DNA of 64,000 nt from Cupriavidus laharis (GCF_914271435.1 NZ_CAJZAI010000001.1:620001-684000), one strand, 5' to 3'. Counted from the first letter of the stretch, positions 51,186-61,688 are shown. Notes: generated by a model not told the origin, from the sequence alone. Program-made: numbers and translations.

Positions 51186-51851
51186 ATGGATTCTTCCCTC
51201 ATTCAGACCTTTGCCGTCTATGCCCTGCCGGTGCTGTTCGCCATCACGCTGCACGAGGCGTCGCACGGCTACGTGGCCAAGCATTTCGGCGACACCACGG
51301 CCTACGCGCTGGGCCGCGTCAGCCTGAACCCGGCGCGGCACATCGATCCGATCGGCACCATTGCCGTGCCGCTGCTGCTGTATCTCCTCACCAGCGGCCA
51401 GTTCGTGTTCGGGTATGCGAAGCCGGTGCCGGTGGATTTCGGGCGGCTGCGCAACCCGCGCTGGCATGGCATGTGGGTGGCGCTGGCCGGGCCGGCCAGC
51501 AATGTCGTGCAGGCCTTCCTGTGGGCGCTGATCGCGATCGGGCTGGCCTGGGGGCGCGTGTCCGAACCGTTCTTCAGTGAAATGGCGCGCGCCGGCGTGC
51601 TGGTCAACCTGGTGGTGGCGGCGTTCAACCTGTTCCCGATTCCGCCGCTGGACGGCGGCCGCGTGCTGACCGCGCTGCTGCCGCCGCGCGTGGCCTATTC
51701 GGTATCGCGCATCGAGCCGTATGGCATTTTCGTCGTCCTGGCCCTGGTGGCTGCCGGCGTGATCACCTCGGTCTGGATGCGGCCGGTGATCAATCTGCTC
51801 AGCTCGGTCGTGGAACTGATGCTGCGGCCCATCATCATGCTGCTGCAGTAA
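51186..51851 (+). CDS. site-2 protease-family membrane metallopeptidase (M50)
   Basis: 221 residues with several membrane helices. Zinc motif HEASH (H23, E24, H27) in the first helix and NLFPIPPLDGGR with the third ligand Asp. It is the compact type without PDZ domain, often labelled site-2 protease family. Substrate unknown. ATG 51186 gives MDSSLIQTFAVYALPVL; a frame open upstream to 51096 overlaps the YciO-type gene. A methyltransferase gene starts 12 bases downstream. Confidence 0.92.
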   Translation: MDSSLIQTFAVYALPVLFAITLHEASHGYVAKHFGDTTAYALGRVSLNPARHIDPIGTIAVPLLLYLLTSGQFVFGYAKPVPVDFGRLRNPRWHGMWVALAGPASNVVQAFLWALIAIGLAWGRVSEPFFSEMARAGVLVNLVVAAFNLFPIPPLDGGRVLTALLPPRVAYSVSRIEPYGIFVVLALVAAGVITSVWMRPVINLLSSVVELMLRPIIMLLQ

Positions 51852-51863
51852 GGGGCGCCGTCC

Positions 51864-52439
51864 ATGCTCGCCCATGCGCCGACCGGCGCTCCGTCCGAAT
51901 GGGTCATGCGCTGGGCTCACCTCGTGCGCCCGGCTGGCCGGGTCCTCGACCTCGCATGTGGCAGCGGCCGGCATGCGCGCTGGTTCGCGCAGCGCGGTCA
52001 TGTGGTGGTCGGTGTCGACCGCGATGCCGAAGCCGTTGCCGCGCTGCCGGCGCCCATTGCCGGACGCGTGGAAGACCTCGAACAGGGCACATGGCCACTC
52101 GCCGACGAGGCACCGTTCGACGCTGTCGTCGTCACGAATTACCTGCACCGCCCGCTGTGGGCGGACCTGGCCGGCGCCCTCGCGCCCGGCGGTGTGTTGC
52201 TGTATGAGACCTTTGCCAGCGGAAACGAGACGGTCGGCAAGCCGTCGCGGCCCGATTTCCTGCTGCGGCCCGGCGAACTGCTGGAAGTGGCGCGTGCGCA
52301 CGGGCTGCGTGTGATCGGCTATGAGGATGGCGTGCTTGAAGTGCCCAAAGCGGCCTTTGTGCAGCGCCTGTGTGCCGTGCGCGAGGTGGCGCAGGCGGCA
52401 GGCAATGGCGCGCCGCCGCGCTACCGGCTGCCCGCCTGA
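51864..52439 (+). CDS. class I SAM-dependent methyltransferase
   Basis: 191 residues; AdoMet motif I VLDLACGSGRHARWFA with the acidic residue in VVVGVDRDAEA, then VTNYLHRPLW and GGVLLYETFASGNE. Resembles small TehB/UbiE-like methyltransferases; substrate unknown. Starts 12 bases after the M50 protease gene and is probably co-transcribed with it. Confidence 0.88.
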   Translation: MLAHAPTGAPSEWVMRWAHLVRPAGRVLDLACGSGRHARWFAQRGHVVVGVDRDAEAVAALPAPIAGRVEDLEQGTWPLADEAPFDAVVVTNYLHRPLWADLAGALAPGGVLLYETFASGNETVGKPSRPDFLLRPGELLEVARAHGLRVIGYEDGVLEVPKAAFVQRLCAVREVAQAAGNGAPPRYRLPA

Positions 52440-52576
52440 AGTGGCGTCTCCGTTGTCCGCGAGAATGCCGCTTCACACGTTGATACGCTTGGTGTAACCC
52501 CTTGTCGGAACATCGGTCGAGGCGGCCGGCGGTTCCGGTACAATCTTGTTATTCGCATCCCGAATTCCCTAACGTT

Positions 52577-53461
<885 letters not shown>

Positions 53462-53506
53462 TTTCCGGCGCACCCGTGCCACTCCATCAATTAGGATTGC
53501 GTGTCA

Positions 53507-54736
53507 ATGAAACTCAAGCTTAACCGCCGCGGCGCGACGCAAGTCCGCCGCGCCGCACTGGTTGTGCCCGTGCTTGCCGCGGGCGTGATCACGGGCTGCA
53601 GCAGCATCAACGAAGCGATGCAGCCGGACAAGATCGATTACAAGTCGTCGGCTTCCAAGCGTACGCCGTCCCTGGATATCCCGCCCGACCTGACCAAGCT
53701 GGAAGGCGATCGCCGCTATTCCGTGCCCGACCAGAACGGCACGTCCACGCTGTCGAACTACAGCCAGGCGACCAAGACCCGCGAGGCTTCGCCGACGGAA
53801 AACGTCCTGCCTTCGGCGCAGGGCATCCGCATGGAGCGCGATGGCAACCAGCGCTGGCTGGTGATCAGCAACGGCATGCGCGCCGACCAGTTGTGGCAGT
53901 CGCTGCGCGGCTTCTGGCAGGAAAGCGGTTTCCTGCTGGTTCAGGATTCGCCTGAGACCGGCATCATGGAAACGGACTGGGCGGAAAACCGTGCCAAGAT
54001 TCCGCAGGACATCATCCGCAACACCATCGGCAAGGTGTTCGATGGCTTGTACTCGACGTCGGAGCGCGACAAGTTCCGCACGCGCGTCGAGCGCTCGCAG
54101 AACGGCACGCTGGAAGTCTTCATCAGCCATCGCGGCGCGCAGGAACAGCTGACGGGTGTCGACAAGTCGACCACCGTCTGGACGCCGCGCCCGGCCGATC
54201 CGGAACTGGAAGCCGAATTCCTCTCGCGCCTGGCGCAGCGCCTGGGCATGCAGAAGGAACAGGCCGACCAGATGGCCAAGAACCCGACGCCGGCGGGCAA
54301 CAGCGCGGCGGCCGGTGCTGCCGCGGCAGCAACCGGTGCGGCCGCCGCGGGCGATGCCTCTTCGGTCGCCAGCAAGTCGTACCTGTCGCAGGTCAACGGT
54401 GCCCCGGTGCTGCAACTGCCCGAGCCGTTCGACCGTGCCTGGCGTTCGGTCGGCCTGTCGCTCGATCGCGTGAACTTCACCGTCGAGGACCGCGACCGCG
54501 CCCAGGGCCTGTACTACGTGCGTTATGTCGATCCGCGCACCAACGTCGACAACCGTGGCTTCTTCTCCAAGCTGTTCACCAAGCCGGATGATCCGAAGAC
54601 CGCCAAGAAGTACCGCGTGGCGCTCAAGGGCACCGGTTCGGGCACGCTCGTGACGGTGCTCAACGATGCCGGCCAGCCTGAGAACGGCGAAGTCGGCAAG
54701 CGCATTCTCTCGCTGCTCGACGAGCAACTCCACTGA
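53507..54736 (+). CDS. bamC: BAM complex lipoprotein BamC
   Basis: 409-residue lipoprotein: signal peptide and lipobox ITGC (C31), then the long unstructured lasso-like segment (PDKIDYKSS, SLDIPPDLTKL) that binds BamD, then two helix-grip domains (LVISNGMRADQLWQSLRGFW; LQLPEPFDRAWRSVGLSLDR) separated by an Ala-rich linker (AAAGAAAAATGAAAAGDAS in outline). ATG 53507 is preferred over GTG 53501, with TTAGGA upstream. Part of the outer-membrane beta-barrel assembly machine; co-transcribed with dapA. Confidence 0.94.
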   Translation: MKLKLNRRGATQVRRAALVVPVLAAGVITGCSSINEAMQPDKIDYKSSASKRTPSLDIPPDLTKLEGDRRYSVPDQNGTSTLSNYSQATKTREASPTENVLPSAQGIRMERDGNQRWLVISNGMRADQLWQSLRGFWQESGFLLVQDSPETGIMETDWAENRAKIPQDIIRNTIGKVFDGLYSTSERDKFRTRVERSQNGTLEVFISHRGAQEQLTGVDKSTTVWTPRPADPELEAEFLSRLAQRLGMQKEQADQMAKNPTPAGNSAAAGAAAAATGAAAAGDASSVASKSYLSQVNGAPVLQLPEPFDRAWRSVGLSLDRVNFTVEDRDRAQGLYYVRYVDPRTNVDNRGFFSKLFTKPDDPKTAKKYRVALKGTGSGTLVTVLNDAGQPENGEVGKRILSLLDEQLH

Positions 54737-54809
54737 CGCCTGGCGTGCAAACGGATCGAACGGGCCGCCCGGCCCGGTTTGCACGACATGCCGTGAGGCG
54801 GGCGCTAGC

Positions 54810-55598
54810 ATGATGCGCTTCGCCTTTCTTGGCAGCGGCAGCGAGGGCAACTCGCTGCTGGTTGAATCCCGCGAAGGAACCATCACCACCCGCATCCTGC
54901 TGGACTGCGGCTTCGGCATTCGCGAGACCGCCAGGCGCCTGGAGCGCCTGGGCGTCACGCCGGACCAACTCGATGCCGTGCTGGTGACGCATGAGCATGG
55001 CGACCACGTCGGCTCAGCTTACGCCTTTGCGGCGCGTCATGGCCTGGCCGTGCATACCAGCCACGGCACCTGGCTGGCGACGCGTCATATGCGCGGCGCA
55101 GACGCGGCCGATGTGCGAGTTTGTGCTGCCGATCATGCCTTCAGCATCGGTGGCCTGCAGATGTTGCCTTATACCGTACCGCATGATGCGCGCGAGCCCT
55201 TGCAGTTTGTCCTGTCCGATGGGGATGTGCGCCTTGGCGTGTTGACCGATATCGGTATGGAAACGCCGTATGTGACGGCGCGCCTGTCGGGCGTCGATGC
55301 GCTGGTGCTCGAATGCAACCACGACCGCGAGATGTTGCGCAACTCCGTCTACCCGGCTTCACTCAAGCGCCGCATCGGCGGGGATTTCGGTCACCTGGCC
55401 AATGAAGTGGCGGCCAGCATCCTTGCGCAGGTGGCCCATGGCGGGCTGAACCGCGTGGTGGCGGCACACCTCAGCAAGCAGAACAATACGCGTGAACTGG
55501 CTACGGCAGCGCTGGCGTCAGCACTCGGCACCTTGCCGGCGGATGTGCTGGTGGCGGATCAGGAGGCGGGGCTGGACTGGCAGTCAGTGCGCGGGTGA
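54810..55598 (+). CDS. MBL-fold metal-dependent hydrolase (YycJ/VicX-like)
   Basis: 262 residues with MRFAFLGSGSEGNSLLVES and metal motif THEHGDH (H61, H63, D65, H66), then LECNHDREML, LKRRIGGDFGHLAN and VAAHLSKQNNT. The pattern is the YycJ/WalJ branch of beta-CASP-less MBL nuclease-like proteins; substrate not established. ATG 54810 is followed by a second ATG. 73 bases after bamC; a terminator follows. Confidence 0.9.
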   Translation: MMRFAFLGSGSEGNSLLVESREGTITTRILLDCGFGIRETARRLERLGVTPDQLDAVLVTHEHGDHVGSAYAFAARHGLAVHTSHGTWLATRHMRGADAADVRVCAADHAFSIGGLQMLPYTVPHDAREPLQFVLSDGDVRLGVLTDIGMETPYVTARLSGVDALVLECNHDREMLRNSVYPASLKRRIGGDFGHLANEVAASILAQVAHGGLNRVVAAHLSKQNNTRELATAALASALGTLPADVLVADQEAGLDWQSVRG

Positions 55599-55630
55599 GG
55601 TGTCGCACTGAGCGGTGCAGAAACAAAAAA

Positions 55631-55655
55631 AACCGACCCGAAGGTCGGTTTTTTT
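55631..55655. terminator. bidirectional terminator
   Basis: AACCGACC / GGTCGGTT around CGAA, with an A-run before and a T-run after (to 55655). It lies between the convergent MBL gene (+) and the Ala-rich lipoprotein (-) and serves both. Confidence 0.92.
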
Positions 55656-55670
55656 GTTGGTACGAACCAA

Positions 55671-55907
55671 TTATTGCTTGGCAGCCGGGGCCGAAGCTTC
55701 AGCAGCCGGAGCTTCAGCAGCCGGGGCCGAGGCTTCGGCAGCCGGAGCGGCCGGGGCTTCAGCAGCAGGAGCCGAAGCTTCAGCGGCGGGAGCGGCAGCA
55801 GCCGGAGCAGCGGTTTCAGCGGCGGGGGCAGCAGCTTCTTCCTTCTTGCCGCAGGCGGCGAGAGCAACAGCGGCCAGCAGCGATGCGATCAGGAGAGACT
55901 TCTTCAT
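55671..55907 (-). CDS. small Ala/Glu/Pro repeat lipoprotein
   Basis: 78 residues: signal peptide with lipobox LAAC (C19), a charged GKKEE, then about 55 residues built almost only of Ala, Glu, Pro and Ser in imperfect repeats of the form APAAEAS/APAAEAP. No fold is expected; probably an extended periplasmic or surface tether. AAAGGA precedes the ATG. The repeats are also clear at DNA level (alternating AGCCGG/GCTTCAG blocks), so length variation between strains is likely. Upstream is an AT-rich 200-base region with an 18-bp palindrome. Confidence 0.8.
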   Translation of the reverse strand: MKKSLLIASLLAAVALAACGKKEEAAAPAAETAAPAAAAPAAEASAPAAEAPAAPAAEASAPAAEAPAAEASAPAAKQ

Positions 55908-55950
55908 TGTTCGTCCTTTAACTTGTAATAACCAAAAAAACAGGCGATGA

Positions 55951-55968
55951 ATAATTACCGGTAATTAT
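55951..55968. promoter_or_regulatory. perfect 18-bp palindrome ATAATTACCGGTAATTAT
   Basis: Lies 44 bases upstream of the lipoprotein ATG, in the AT-rich gap behind roxA. A perfect palindrome of this length in high-GC DNA points to a protein-binding site or a promoter element. The regulator is not identifiable. Confidence 0.55.
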
Positions 55969-56042
55969 CGCTCTTGAACTGCAAAATAGAGGCTCTCCCG
56001 GTGCCGACAAATGCAGTGGTACACAGTACTAGCCAGCCGACG

Positions 56043-56048
56043 ATTATA
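56043..56048 (-). promoter_or_regulatory. possible -10 box of the repeat lipoprotein
   Basis: Minus-strand TATAAT (plus ATTATA). It would give a leader of about 130 bases that contains the 18-bp palindrome. No strong -35. Confidence 0.3.
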
Positions 56049-56107
56049 TCCGCGTTTTCCCGGCTTGTGTAGCGTGGAAATTTACGGAATTGCAATGTTA
56101 CGCATTA

Positions 56108-57316
56108 TTACAGTGCCGGCGGTGAAAGCTGCAACCAGCCCTCCAGCGTCCAGTGATGGAAGGTATCGAGCAGGTCTGGCAGTCCGGCGCATGCCGCTAA
56201 TTCCTCCGCGGAAAGTTGCCGATAATCGGCCAATCTACGCAACCAGCGTGCCAGTTCGGGCGGAGGCTCATAGGCTTCGCCATTCAGGAAGAAATGCGTG
56301 CTGTCATAGAGGGCAATCGAACCTGGTGCCAATACCACACCATGCATGCGAGCCAGCTTTGCGTACTGGCGCATCGGGACGTCGGGCACCTCGGCAAACT
56401 CGATCGTTGGCTTGGGTTCGGACAGGTGGGTGCCGAGGAATTCCGACACCATTGCGTTGTTCCACTGCAGGGCCTTGAGGCGTTGCGCGACGGCCTTTGC
56501 CATGCCGGAGGGCAGTTGCGCGGGATTCCTGGTGGCGCGTTCGCCGGGGTCCGCATAACGTCCGCCGAGGTCTTCGTTGTCCTCCACCGTCTCGGAAAGC
56601 CAGGCGAGGAAGTGGCCGGCGAGCTCACGGTAGGCGGGCGCGCGAAACCCGATCGAGCAGGTCATGCATTCGCCTTCGGCAATGCCATCGTGCGCGTATT
56701 GCGGCGGCAGGTAGAGCATGTCGCCGGGCTCCAGCACCCATTCCGCGTCAGCGCTGAAGCCAGCCAGGATCTTGAGCGGGAGGTTCGGTATCAGGTCGAG
56801 CTTCGTCTGCGACGAGATGCGCCAGCGGCGCCGGCCCGAAACCTGCAGCAGGAACACGTCGTAGGAATCGAAGTGCGGCCCGACACCGCCGCCGTCGGTG
56901 GCGTAGCTGATCATCAGGTCGTCCAGGCGGGCGTCCGGCACGAAGCGGAACTGGCCCATCAGGTCGGCCGCGGCCGAGTCGTGGAGGTTGACACCCTGCA
57001 CCAGCAGGGTCCACTGTCTGGTCTTGAGGGACGGCAGGTTTTCGGCGGCAAAGGGCCCGTGCTCGAGCTTCCACCTGTTGCGGAAGTGCGTCACCAGGCG
57101 CGATTCGACTTCGTCCCGGTCTGCCAGTGCCAAAAGCGCCTCGCGCGGCACAGGTGGCACGATTCCGGGAAATGCCTGTCGAATCAACAGCGGTTTGCGT
57201 TGCCAGATATCACGCATGAATGCAGCGGGCGTCATGCCACCGAGAAGGCCGAGCGGTGCATCCGGATCGACGGGGCCAGGTGGCAAGGCGTGCGCGTATA
57301 ATGCGGAATCGTTCAT
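56108..57316 (-). CDS. roxA: ribosomal protein uL16 3-hydroxylase RoxA-like (cupin/JmjC)
   Basis: 402-residue 2-oxoglutarate/Fe(II) oxygenase of the YcfD/RoxA type that hydroxylates an arginine of uL16 in E. coli. JmjC cupin core with the HxD pair in GVGPHFDSYDVFLLQVSGRRRW and LEPGDMLYLPPQYAHDG (third ligand His). C-terminal winged-helix-like region (QLSAEELAAC). Length fits (373 in E. coli). ATG 57316; the -10 of divergent slyD lies within its first 20 bases. Confidence 0.9.
   Translation of the reverse strand: MNDSALYAHALPPGPVDPDAPLGLLGGMTPAAFMRDIWQRKPLLIRQAFPGIVPPVPREALLALADRDEVESRLVTHFRNRWKLEHGPFAAENLPSLKTRQWTLLVQGVNLHDSAAADLMGQFRFVPDARLDDLMISYATDGGGVGPHFDSYDVFLLQVSGRRRWRISSQTKLDLIPNLPLKILAGFSADAEWVLEPGDMLYLPPQYAHDGIAEGECMTCSIGFRAPAYRELAGHFLAWLSETVEDNEDLGGRYADPGERATRNPAQLPSGMAKAVAQRLKALQWNNAMVSEFLGTHLSEPKPTIEFAEVPDVPMRQYAKLARMHGVVLAPGSIALYDSTHFFLNGEAYEPPPELARWLRRLADYRQLSAEELAACAGLPDLLDTFHHWTLEGWLQLSPPAL
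57297..57302 (+). promoter_or_regulatory. candidate -10 box of slyD, inside roxA
   Basis: TATAAT on the plus strand, 25 bases before the slyD TTG and overlapping the 5' coding end of the divergent roxA. Transcription from both genes would collide over about 20 bases. Confidence 0.5.
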
Positions 57317-57327
57317 GGAGTCAAGAA

Positions 57328-57852
57328 TTGAAAATCGCTAAGAACACGGTGGTGTCCGTGATGTACAAGCTGTCGGATGCGCAAGGCAATCTGATCGAGG
57401 AATCGGATGAGGCCATGGTCTACTTGCACGGCGGCTATGATGGCACGTTCCCCAAGATCGAGGAAGCGCTTGACGGCCACGACACGGGCTTCGAGACCCA
57501 GTTGCAGCTGGAGCCCGAAGACGCGTTCGGCGACTATGACGCCGAACTCGTCAAGGTCGAGCCGCGCGACCGTTTTCCCGAACCTCTCGAAGTCGGCATG
57601 CAGTTCGAAGGCATGCCCGAAGATGGCGATGAAGAAGACTCCGTCATCTACACCGTGACCGATGTCGCTGAAGACAAGGTGGTGCTTGACGGCAACCATC
57701 CGCTCGCCGGCATGGCGCTGCGCTTCTGGCTGAAGGTATCCGAAGTGCGTCAAGCCACGGACGAGGAGATCGAGCACGGCCATGCGCACGGCGCATCGGG
57801 TGTCGAGGTGGTGGACGAAGATGAAGACGATACGCCGCGAACGCTGCACTGA
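57328..57852 (+). CDS. slyD: FKBP-type peptidyl-prolyl isomerase SlyD
   Basis: 174 residues: MKIAKNTVVSVMYKLSDAQG, EAMVYLHGGYDGTFPKIEEAL, and the insert-in-flap region (EPLEVGMQFEG, GNHPLAGMALRFWLKV). C-terminal HGHAHG and acidic tail hint at the metal-binding end, shorter than in E. coli. Start is TTG 57328 with GGAG at 57318-57321; homologues begin with MKIAKNTVV. An in-frame ATG at 57301 lies inside the candidate -10 and is unlikely. Acts as prolyl isomerase, chaperone and nickel-related metallochaperone. Confidence 0.94.
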   Translation: MKIAKNTVVSVMYKLSDAQGNLIEESDEAMVYLHGGYDGTFPKIEEALDGHDTGFETQLQLEPEDAFGDYDAELVKVEPRDRFPEPLEVGMQFEGMPEDGDEEDSVIYTVTDVAEDKVVLDGNHPLAGMALRFWLKVSEVRQATDEEIEHGHAHGASGVEVVDEDEDDTPRTLH

Positions 57853-57873
57853 CCCTTCGCGGTAATGATTTCA

Positions 57874-57904
57874 GCAAAAGAGCCGGATATTCCGGCTCTT
57901 TTGC
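57874..57904. terminator. bidirectional terminator after slyD
   Basis: Perfect 14-bp stem GCAAAAGAGCCGGA / TCCGGCTCTTTTGC around TAT, with the T-run inside the 3' arm. Between slyD (+) and the metallophosphoesterase (-). Confidence 0.88.
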
Positions 57905-57945
57905 GTTTGAGGGGTTTGCCGGCAAGTTACCGGTGGAACAGGACA

Positions 57946-58983
57946 CTAACCTCTGACCCCATCCTTCAGCACCACAGTGAACGGCGAGGACGCCTGCGGT
58001 GTCACGATCAGCTCGGTCCATTGCGCTGCCGTGCCGGCTGGCAACGCCACGCGCGTGAAGTTCTGAATCCGCTTGCCCGCCGTGTCGCGCAGCGGCTTGT
58101 CGGTATGAAAGCCATTGCTGCCGGTATGCACGAGCAGCACTTGCCCGCGATAGCGTCCGGCGAGTTCGCGCAGTTGCCGCTTGAACTCCAGGTAGCCGTC
58201 GCGCGGGCGCCGGCGCATGAAGCCGTCGAGCAGCGTCGGCTTGCCGCGTTTTTCCCAGCCATTGCCGAACAGCGGATCGCCATGCGCAACGATGACGATT
58301 CCCGTTATCCCACGCTGCTGCGCAAGCGAGAAGGCGCGCGCCAGCCACTGGTGGTTGGCTTCGCGCCGGTCTTCGAACTCGCCGTTGCGGCCGCCTTCGC
58401 TGCGGTAGTGGTTGTTGTCGCCGGGAATGTTCAGGCCCACCAGCAGGATGTTGCCGATGCTGAGCCGCACGTTCTCGCGGAAGCTGCGGAACATGGCCTG
58501 ATCCGACTGGCGCACCACGGCGCGCGGGTGCTTGCCGAGCGTGGCGTCTTCCGGGAAGAACAGCTCGCGCAGGCGGTTGAGCCGCTCCACGGCATCGTAG
58601 TTGCCATTGACCGGCTGGTGGCATTCCGCCCAGTCGGTTTCGCCTGGCACATACACCAGTGGCAGCGGCGACTGGTCGAGCAGGTGCTGCCTGGCCTGCA
58701 ATACCGCATCGCCGCACGACTCGGTATCGCCCTTGATGCCGCCTGCGTGGACGACCAGATCGAGCTTGCGCTCCGCCAGCAGGTCGAGCAGGGCGGCCAG
58801 GCGGTCCTCGGCTGCCGGCCATTGCGGCAGGTCCGACAGCAACGCGATGCGGATGGTCTCAGGTGCGGCCTTGCCCGCGCGGCGAGCCGGCTCGGCCGCG
58901 GACACCGACATGGCTGCCAGCAACGGCAGCAAGGCGGCAAGCACGAAAGGCCAGCCGCAGGGCCGGCTGCCCGAAGCGCTCAT
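57946..58983 (-). CDS. divergent metallophosphoesterase, exported
   Basis: 345 residues with a signal peptide ([21 protein letters not shown]). It has the layout of calcineurin-type phosphoesterases: [41 protein letters not shown] and [12 protein letters not shown]. Against the usual set (DxH, GDxxD, GNHD, H, GHxH) the first His and the GNHD motif are changed, though EWTDCH-like variants are known in this exported branch. ATG 58983 overlaps the mutS stop by 4 bases, so it is translated with mutS. Function unknown. Confidence 0.82.
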   Translation of the reverse strand: MSASGSRPCGWPFVLAALLPLLAAMSVSAAEPARRAGKAAPETIRIALLSDLPQWPAAEDRLAALLDLLAERKLDLVVHAGGIKGDTESCGDAVLQARQHLLDQSPLPLVYVPGETDWAECHQPVNGNYDAVERLNRLRELFFPEDATLGKHPRAVVRQSDQAMFRSFRENVRLSIGNILLVGLNIPGDNNHYRSEGGRNGEFEDRREANHQWLARAFSLAQQRGITGIVIVAHGDPLFGNGWEKRGKPTLLDGFMRRRPRDGYLEFKRQLRELAGRYRGQVLLVHTGSNGFHTDKPLRDTAGKRIQNFTRVALPAGTAAQWTELIVTPQASSPFTVVLKDGVRG

Positions 58984-61688
58984 ACGGCGTCGACAGCCTC
59001 GTCCGCCAGCATCTTGAGCCGGTAGAGCGCGTCCAGCGCAGCCCGTGGCGTGAGGCTGTCTGGGTCCAGATCCGCGAGTGCATCGAGCACGGCTGCCTGT
59101 TCCGGCGGCAGGGACGCAGCGTGCACCGGGGTTCCGGCGTTGGTGTGTGCATCCTCGTCCTCGTCGCTGGTATCCGGGTGCGGCGGCGGGGCGAACAGGT
59201 CCAGCTGCGGGGTTGGCGTGGCATCGGCCGACTGCTGCTCGAGCCAAGCAAGATGCTTGCGCGCCGCGCGGATCACGGGCTGCGGCACGCCTGCGAGCTG
59301 CGCGACCTGCAAGCCGTAGCTCTGGCTGGCCGGCCCGTCCTGCACCGCATGCAGGAAGACGATACCGTCGCCATGCTCCACGGCCGAGAGGTGCACGTTG
59401 GCCGCCTGCGGGAATTCCTGCGGCAGTTGCGTGAGCTCGAAGTAGTGCGTGGCAAACAGCGTGTGGCTGCGGTTGTGAGACAGCAGGTGACGCGCGATGG
59501 CCCAGGCCAGTGCCAGCCCGTCGAAGGTCGACGTGCCACGGCCGATCTCGTCCATCAGCACCAGGCTGGCAGGCGTGGCATGGTGCAGGATACCCGCTGC
59601 CTCGGTCATTTCGACCATGAACGTGGAGCGCCCCCCAGCCAGGTCGTCGGCAGCGCCGATGCGCGTGAAGATCCGGTCCACCGGGCCGATCACGGCGCGC
59701 CGGGCCGGCACATAGGCACCCACGCAGGCCAGCAGCACGATCAGCGCGGTCTGGCGCATGAAGGTCGACTTGCCGCCCATGTTCGGGCCGGTGATCAGCA
59801 GGAGCTTGCGTGCCTCGTTGAGCTGGCAGTCATTGGCGATGAAGGGCACCGATTCCGCGGCGAGCTGGCCTTCCACGACTGGGTGGCGGCCCTGCACGAT
59901 GTCGATGACGTTCTCGGCCACGCGCTCGGGGCACGACCAGTCCAGCGTCTGGGCGCGCTCGGCCAGTGCGGCCAGCACGTCGAGCCGGGCCAGCGCGCCG
60001 GCCACGCGCTGCAGTTCGCCGATATGCGGCAGCAGCGCCTGCAGCAGGGCATCGTACAGCTGCTTCTCGCGCGCGAGCGCGCGGTCCTGCGCCGATAGCG
60101 CCTTGTCCTCGAAGGCCTTCAGTTCGGGCGTGATATAGCGCTCGGCATTCTTCAGCGTCTGGCGCCGGCGGTAGTCGTCCGGCACCTTGTCGGCCTGGCC
60201 GTTGGTGACTTCAATGTAGAAGCCGTGCACGCGGTTGTATTCGACGCGCAGGTTGGCGATGCCCGTGCGTGCGCGCTCGCGCGTTTCCAGGTCGACCAGG
60301 AACTGGCCGCAGTTCTCTGAGATATCGCGCAGTTCGTCCAGCTCGGCATCATAGCCGCGCGCGATCACGCCGCCGTCGCGCACGACTGTGGCGGGTTCTT
60401 CGGTGACCGCGGAGATGAGAAGGTCGAGGCAAGCCTGCGGCACCCCCAGCTCGGCCAGCGTCAGCGACAGCAACGCGCTGTCGGGCTCGGCCTGCAGGCA
60501 GGCACGCACGTGCGGCAGCGCGCGCAGCGTATCGCGCAGCGAGGACAGGTCGCGCGGCCGCGCGCTCAGCAGCGCCAGGCGCGAGGTAATGCGTTCCACG
60601 TCTGCGAGCTTGCGCAGTGCGCTGCGCAGGTCGTCGATGCCATGGTCCATCAGCGCGCCGATGGCCTGCTGGCGTGCGCGGGGCAGGGCGGGGTCGCGCA
60701 GCGGATGGTGCAGCCAGTGGCGCAGCGCCCGGCTGCCCATGGCGGTCGCGCAGGTGTCGAGCAGCGAGAACAGCGTCGGCGACTCGCCGCCGCGCAGCGT
60801 TTCCGTGAGTTCCAGGTTGCGGCGCGTGGCCGAATCCAGCCCGACGAATTCCGATTCGCGTTCGACCTTGATTTCACGCACATGGCGCAGGGACTGGCCC
60901 TGCGTGGTTGCCGCATAGTTCAGCAACGCGCCAGCCGCGCCAATCGCGGCGCCCAGGCCGGCGCAGCCGAACGGCTCCAGGCTGGCCACGCCAAGCTGCT
61001 CCAGCAGGCGGCGCGTGGCGGCGTCCTGGTCGAAGTGCCACTCTGGCAGGCGCGTGCGTGCGCACGCAACGGCCGGGAGTTCGATGCCGTCCGCATAGAG
61101 CAGTTCGGCAGGACGGATGCGCTCGAGTTCGCGCGCAAGCTGCGCGGCTTCGCATTCCATCAGGCGCAGCTCGCCGCTGGCCAGGTTCAGCCAGGCCAGG
61201 CCTGTCTTGCTGACGCCGCGGCGCGTGGTCTGCTGGTGCACGGCCATCAGGAAGGTATCGGACTTGTCCGGCAGCAGTGCGGCATCGGTCAGCGTCCCCG
61301 GCGTGACGATGCGCACCACCTTGCGCTCGACCGGACCCTTGCTCGCCGCGGGATCGCCGATCTGTTCGCAGATCGCCACGGATTCGCCGAGCTTGACCAG
61401 CTTGGCAAGGTACTGGTCCACGGAATGGAACGGAATGCCGGCCATGCGGATCGGCACCCCGTTGGAGCTGCCGCGCGAGGTCAGCGTGATGTCCAGCAGC
61501 CGAGCGGCCTTTTCGGCGTCATCATGGAACAGCTCATAGAAATCGCCCATCCGGTAGAAGAGAAGAGTGTCCGGATGGTCCGCTTTGATGCGCAGGTATT
61601 GCGCCATCATTGGGGTGTGCTTTTCCGCAAGGGGCTTTGCAACTTCCTGATTCAATTCGATTTTCTCCTGCATTCCCTTGTCTGGCAT
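58980..61688 (-). CDS. mutS: DNA mismatch repair protein MutS
   Basis: 902 residues. N-terminal mismatch-binding domain contains [10 protein letters not shown] (Phe-x-Glu mismatch motif), then connector and lever domains, and ATPase Walker [10 protein letters not shown] with [12 protein letters not shown]. The Asp/Glu-rich linker ([10 protein letters not shown]) and C-terminal tail ([20 protein letters not shown]) are the MutS tetramer/beta-clamp region. Slightly longer than E. coli MutS (853), mostly in that linker and the N-terminal lead. Followed by the overlapping metallophosphoesterase gene. Confidence 0.98.
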   Translation of the reverse strand: MPDKGMQEKIELNQEVAKPLAEKHTPMMAQYLRIKADHPDTLLFYRMGDFYELFHDDAEKAARLLDITLTSRGSSNGVPIRMAGIPFHSVDQYLAKLVKLGESVAICEQIGDPAASKGPVERKVVRIVTPGTLTDAALLPDKSDTFLMAVHQQTTRRGVSKTGLAWLNLASGELRLMECEAAQLARELERIRPAELLYADGIELPAVACARTRLPEWHFDQDAATRRLLEQLGVASLEPFGCAGLGAAIGAAGALLNYAATTQGQSLRHVREIKVERESEFVGLDSATRRNLELTETLRGGESPTLFSLLDTCATAMGSRALRHWLHHPLRDPALPRARQQAIGALMDHGIDDLRSALRKLADVERITSRLALLSARPRDLSSLRDTLRALPHVRACLQAEPDSALLSLTLAELGVPQACLDLLISAVTEEPATVVRDGGVIARGYDAELDELRDISENCGQFLVDLETRERARTGIANLRVEYNRVHGFYIEVTNGQADKVPDDYRRRQTLKNAERYITPELKAFEDKALSAQDRALAREKQLYDALLQALLPHIGELQRVAGALARLDVLAALAERAQTLDWSCPERVAENVIDIVQGRHPVVEGQLAAESVPFIANDCQLNEARKLLLITGPNMGGKSTFMRQTALIVLLACVGAYVPARRAVIGPVDRIFTRIGAADDLAGGRSTFMVEMTEAAGILHHATPASLVLMDEIGRGTSTFDGLALAWAIARHLLSHNRSHTLFATHYFELTQLPQEFPQAANVHLSAVEHGDGIVFLHAVQDGPASQSYGLQVAQLAGVPQPVIRAARKHLAWLEQQSADATPTPQLDLFAPPPHPDTSDEDEDAHTNAGTPVHAASLPPEQAAVLDALADLDPDSLTPRAALDALYRLKMLADEAVDAV

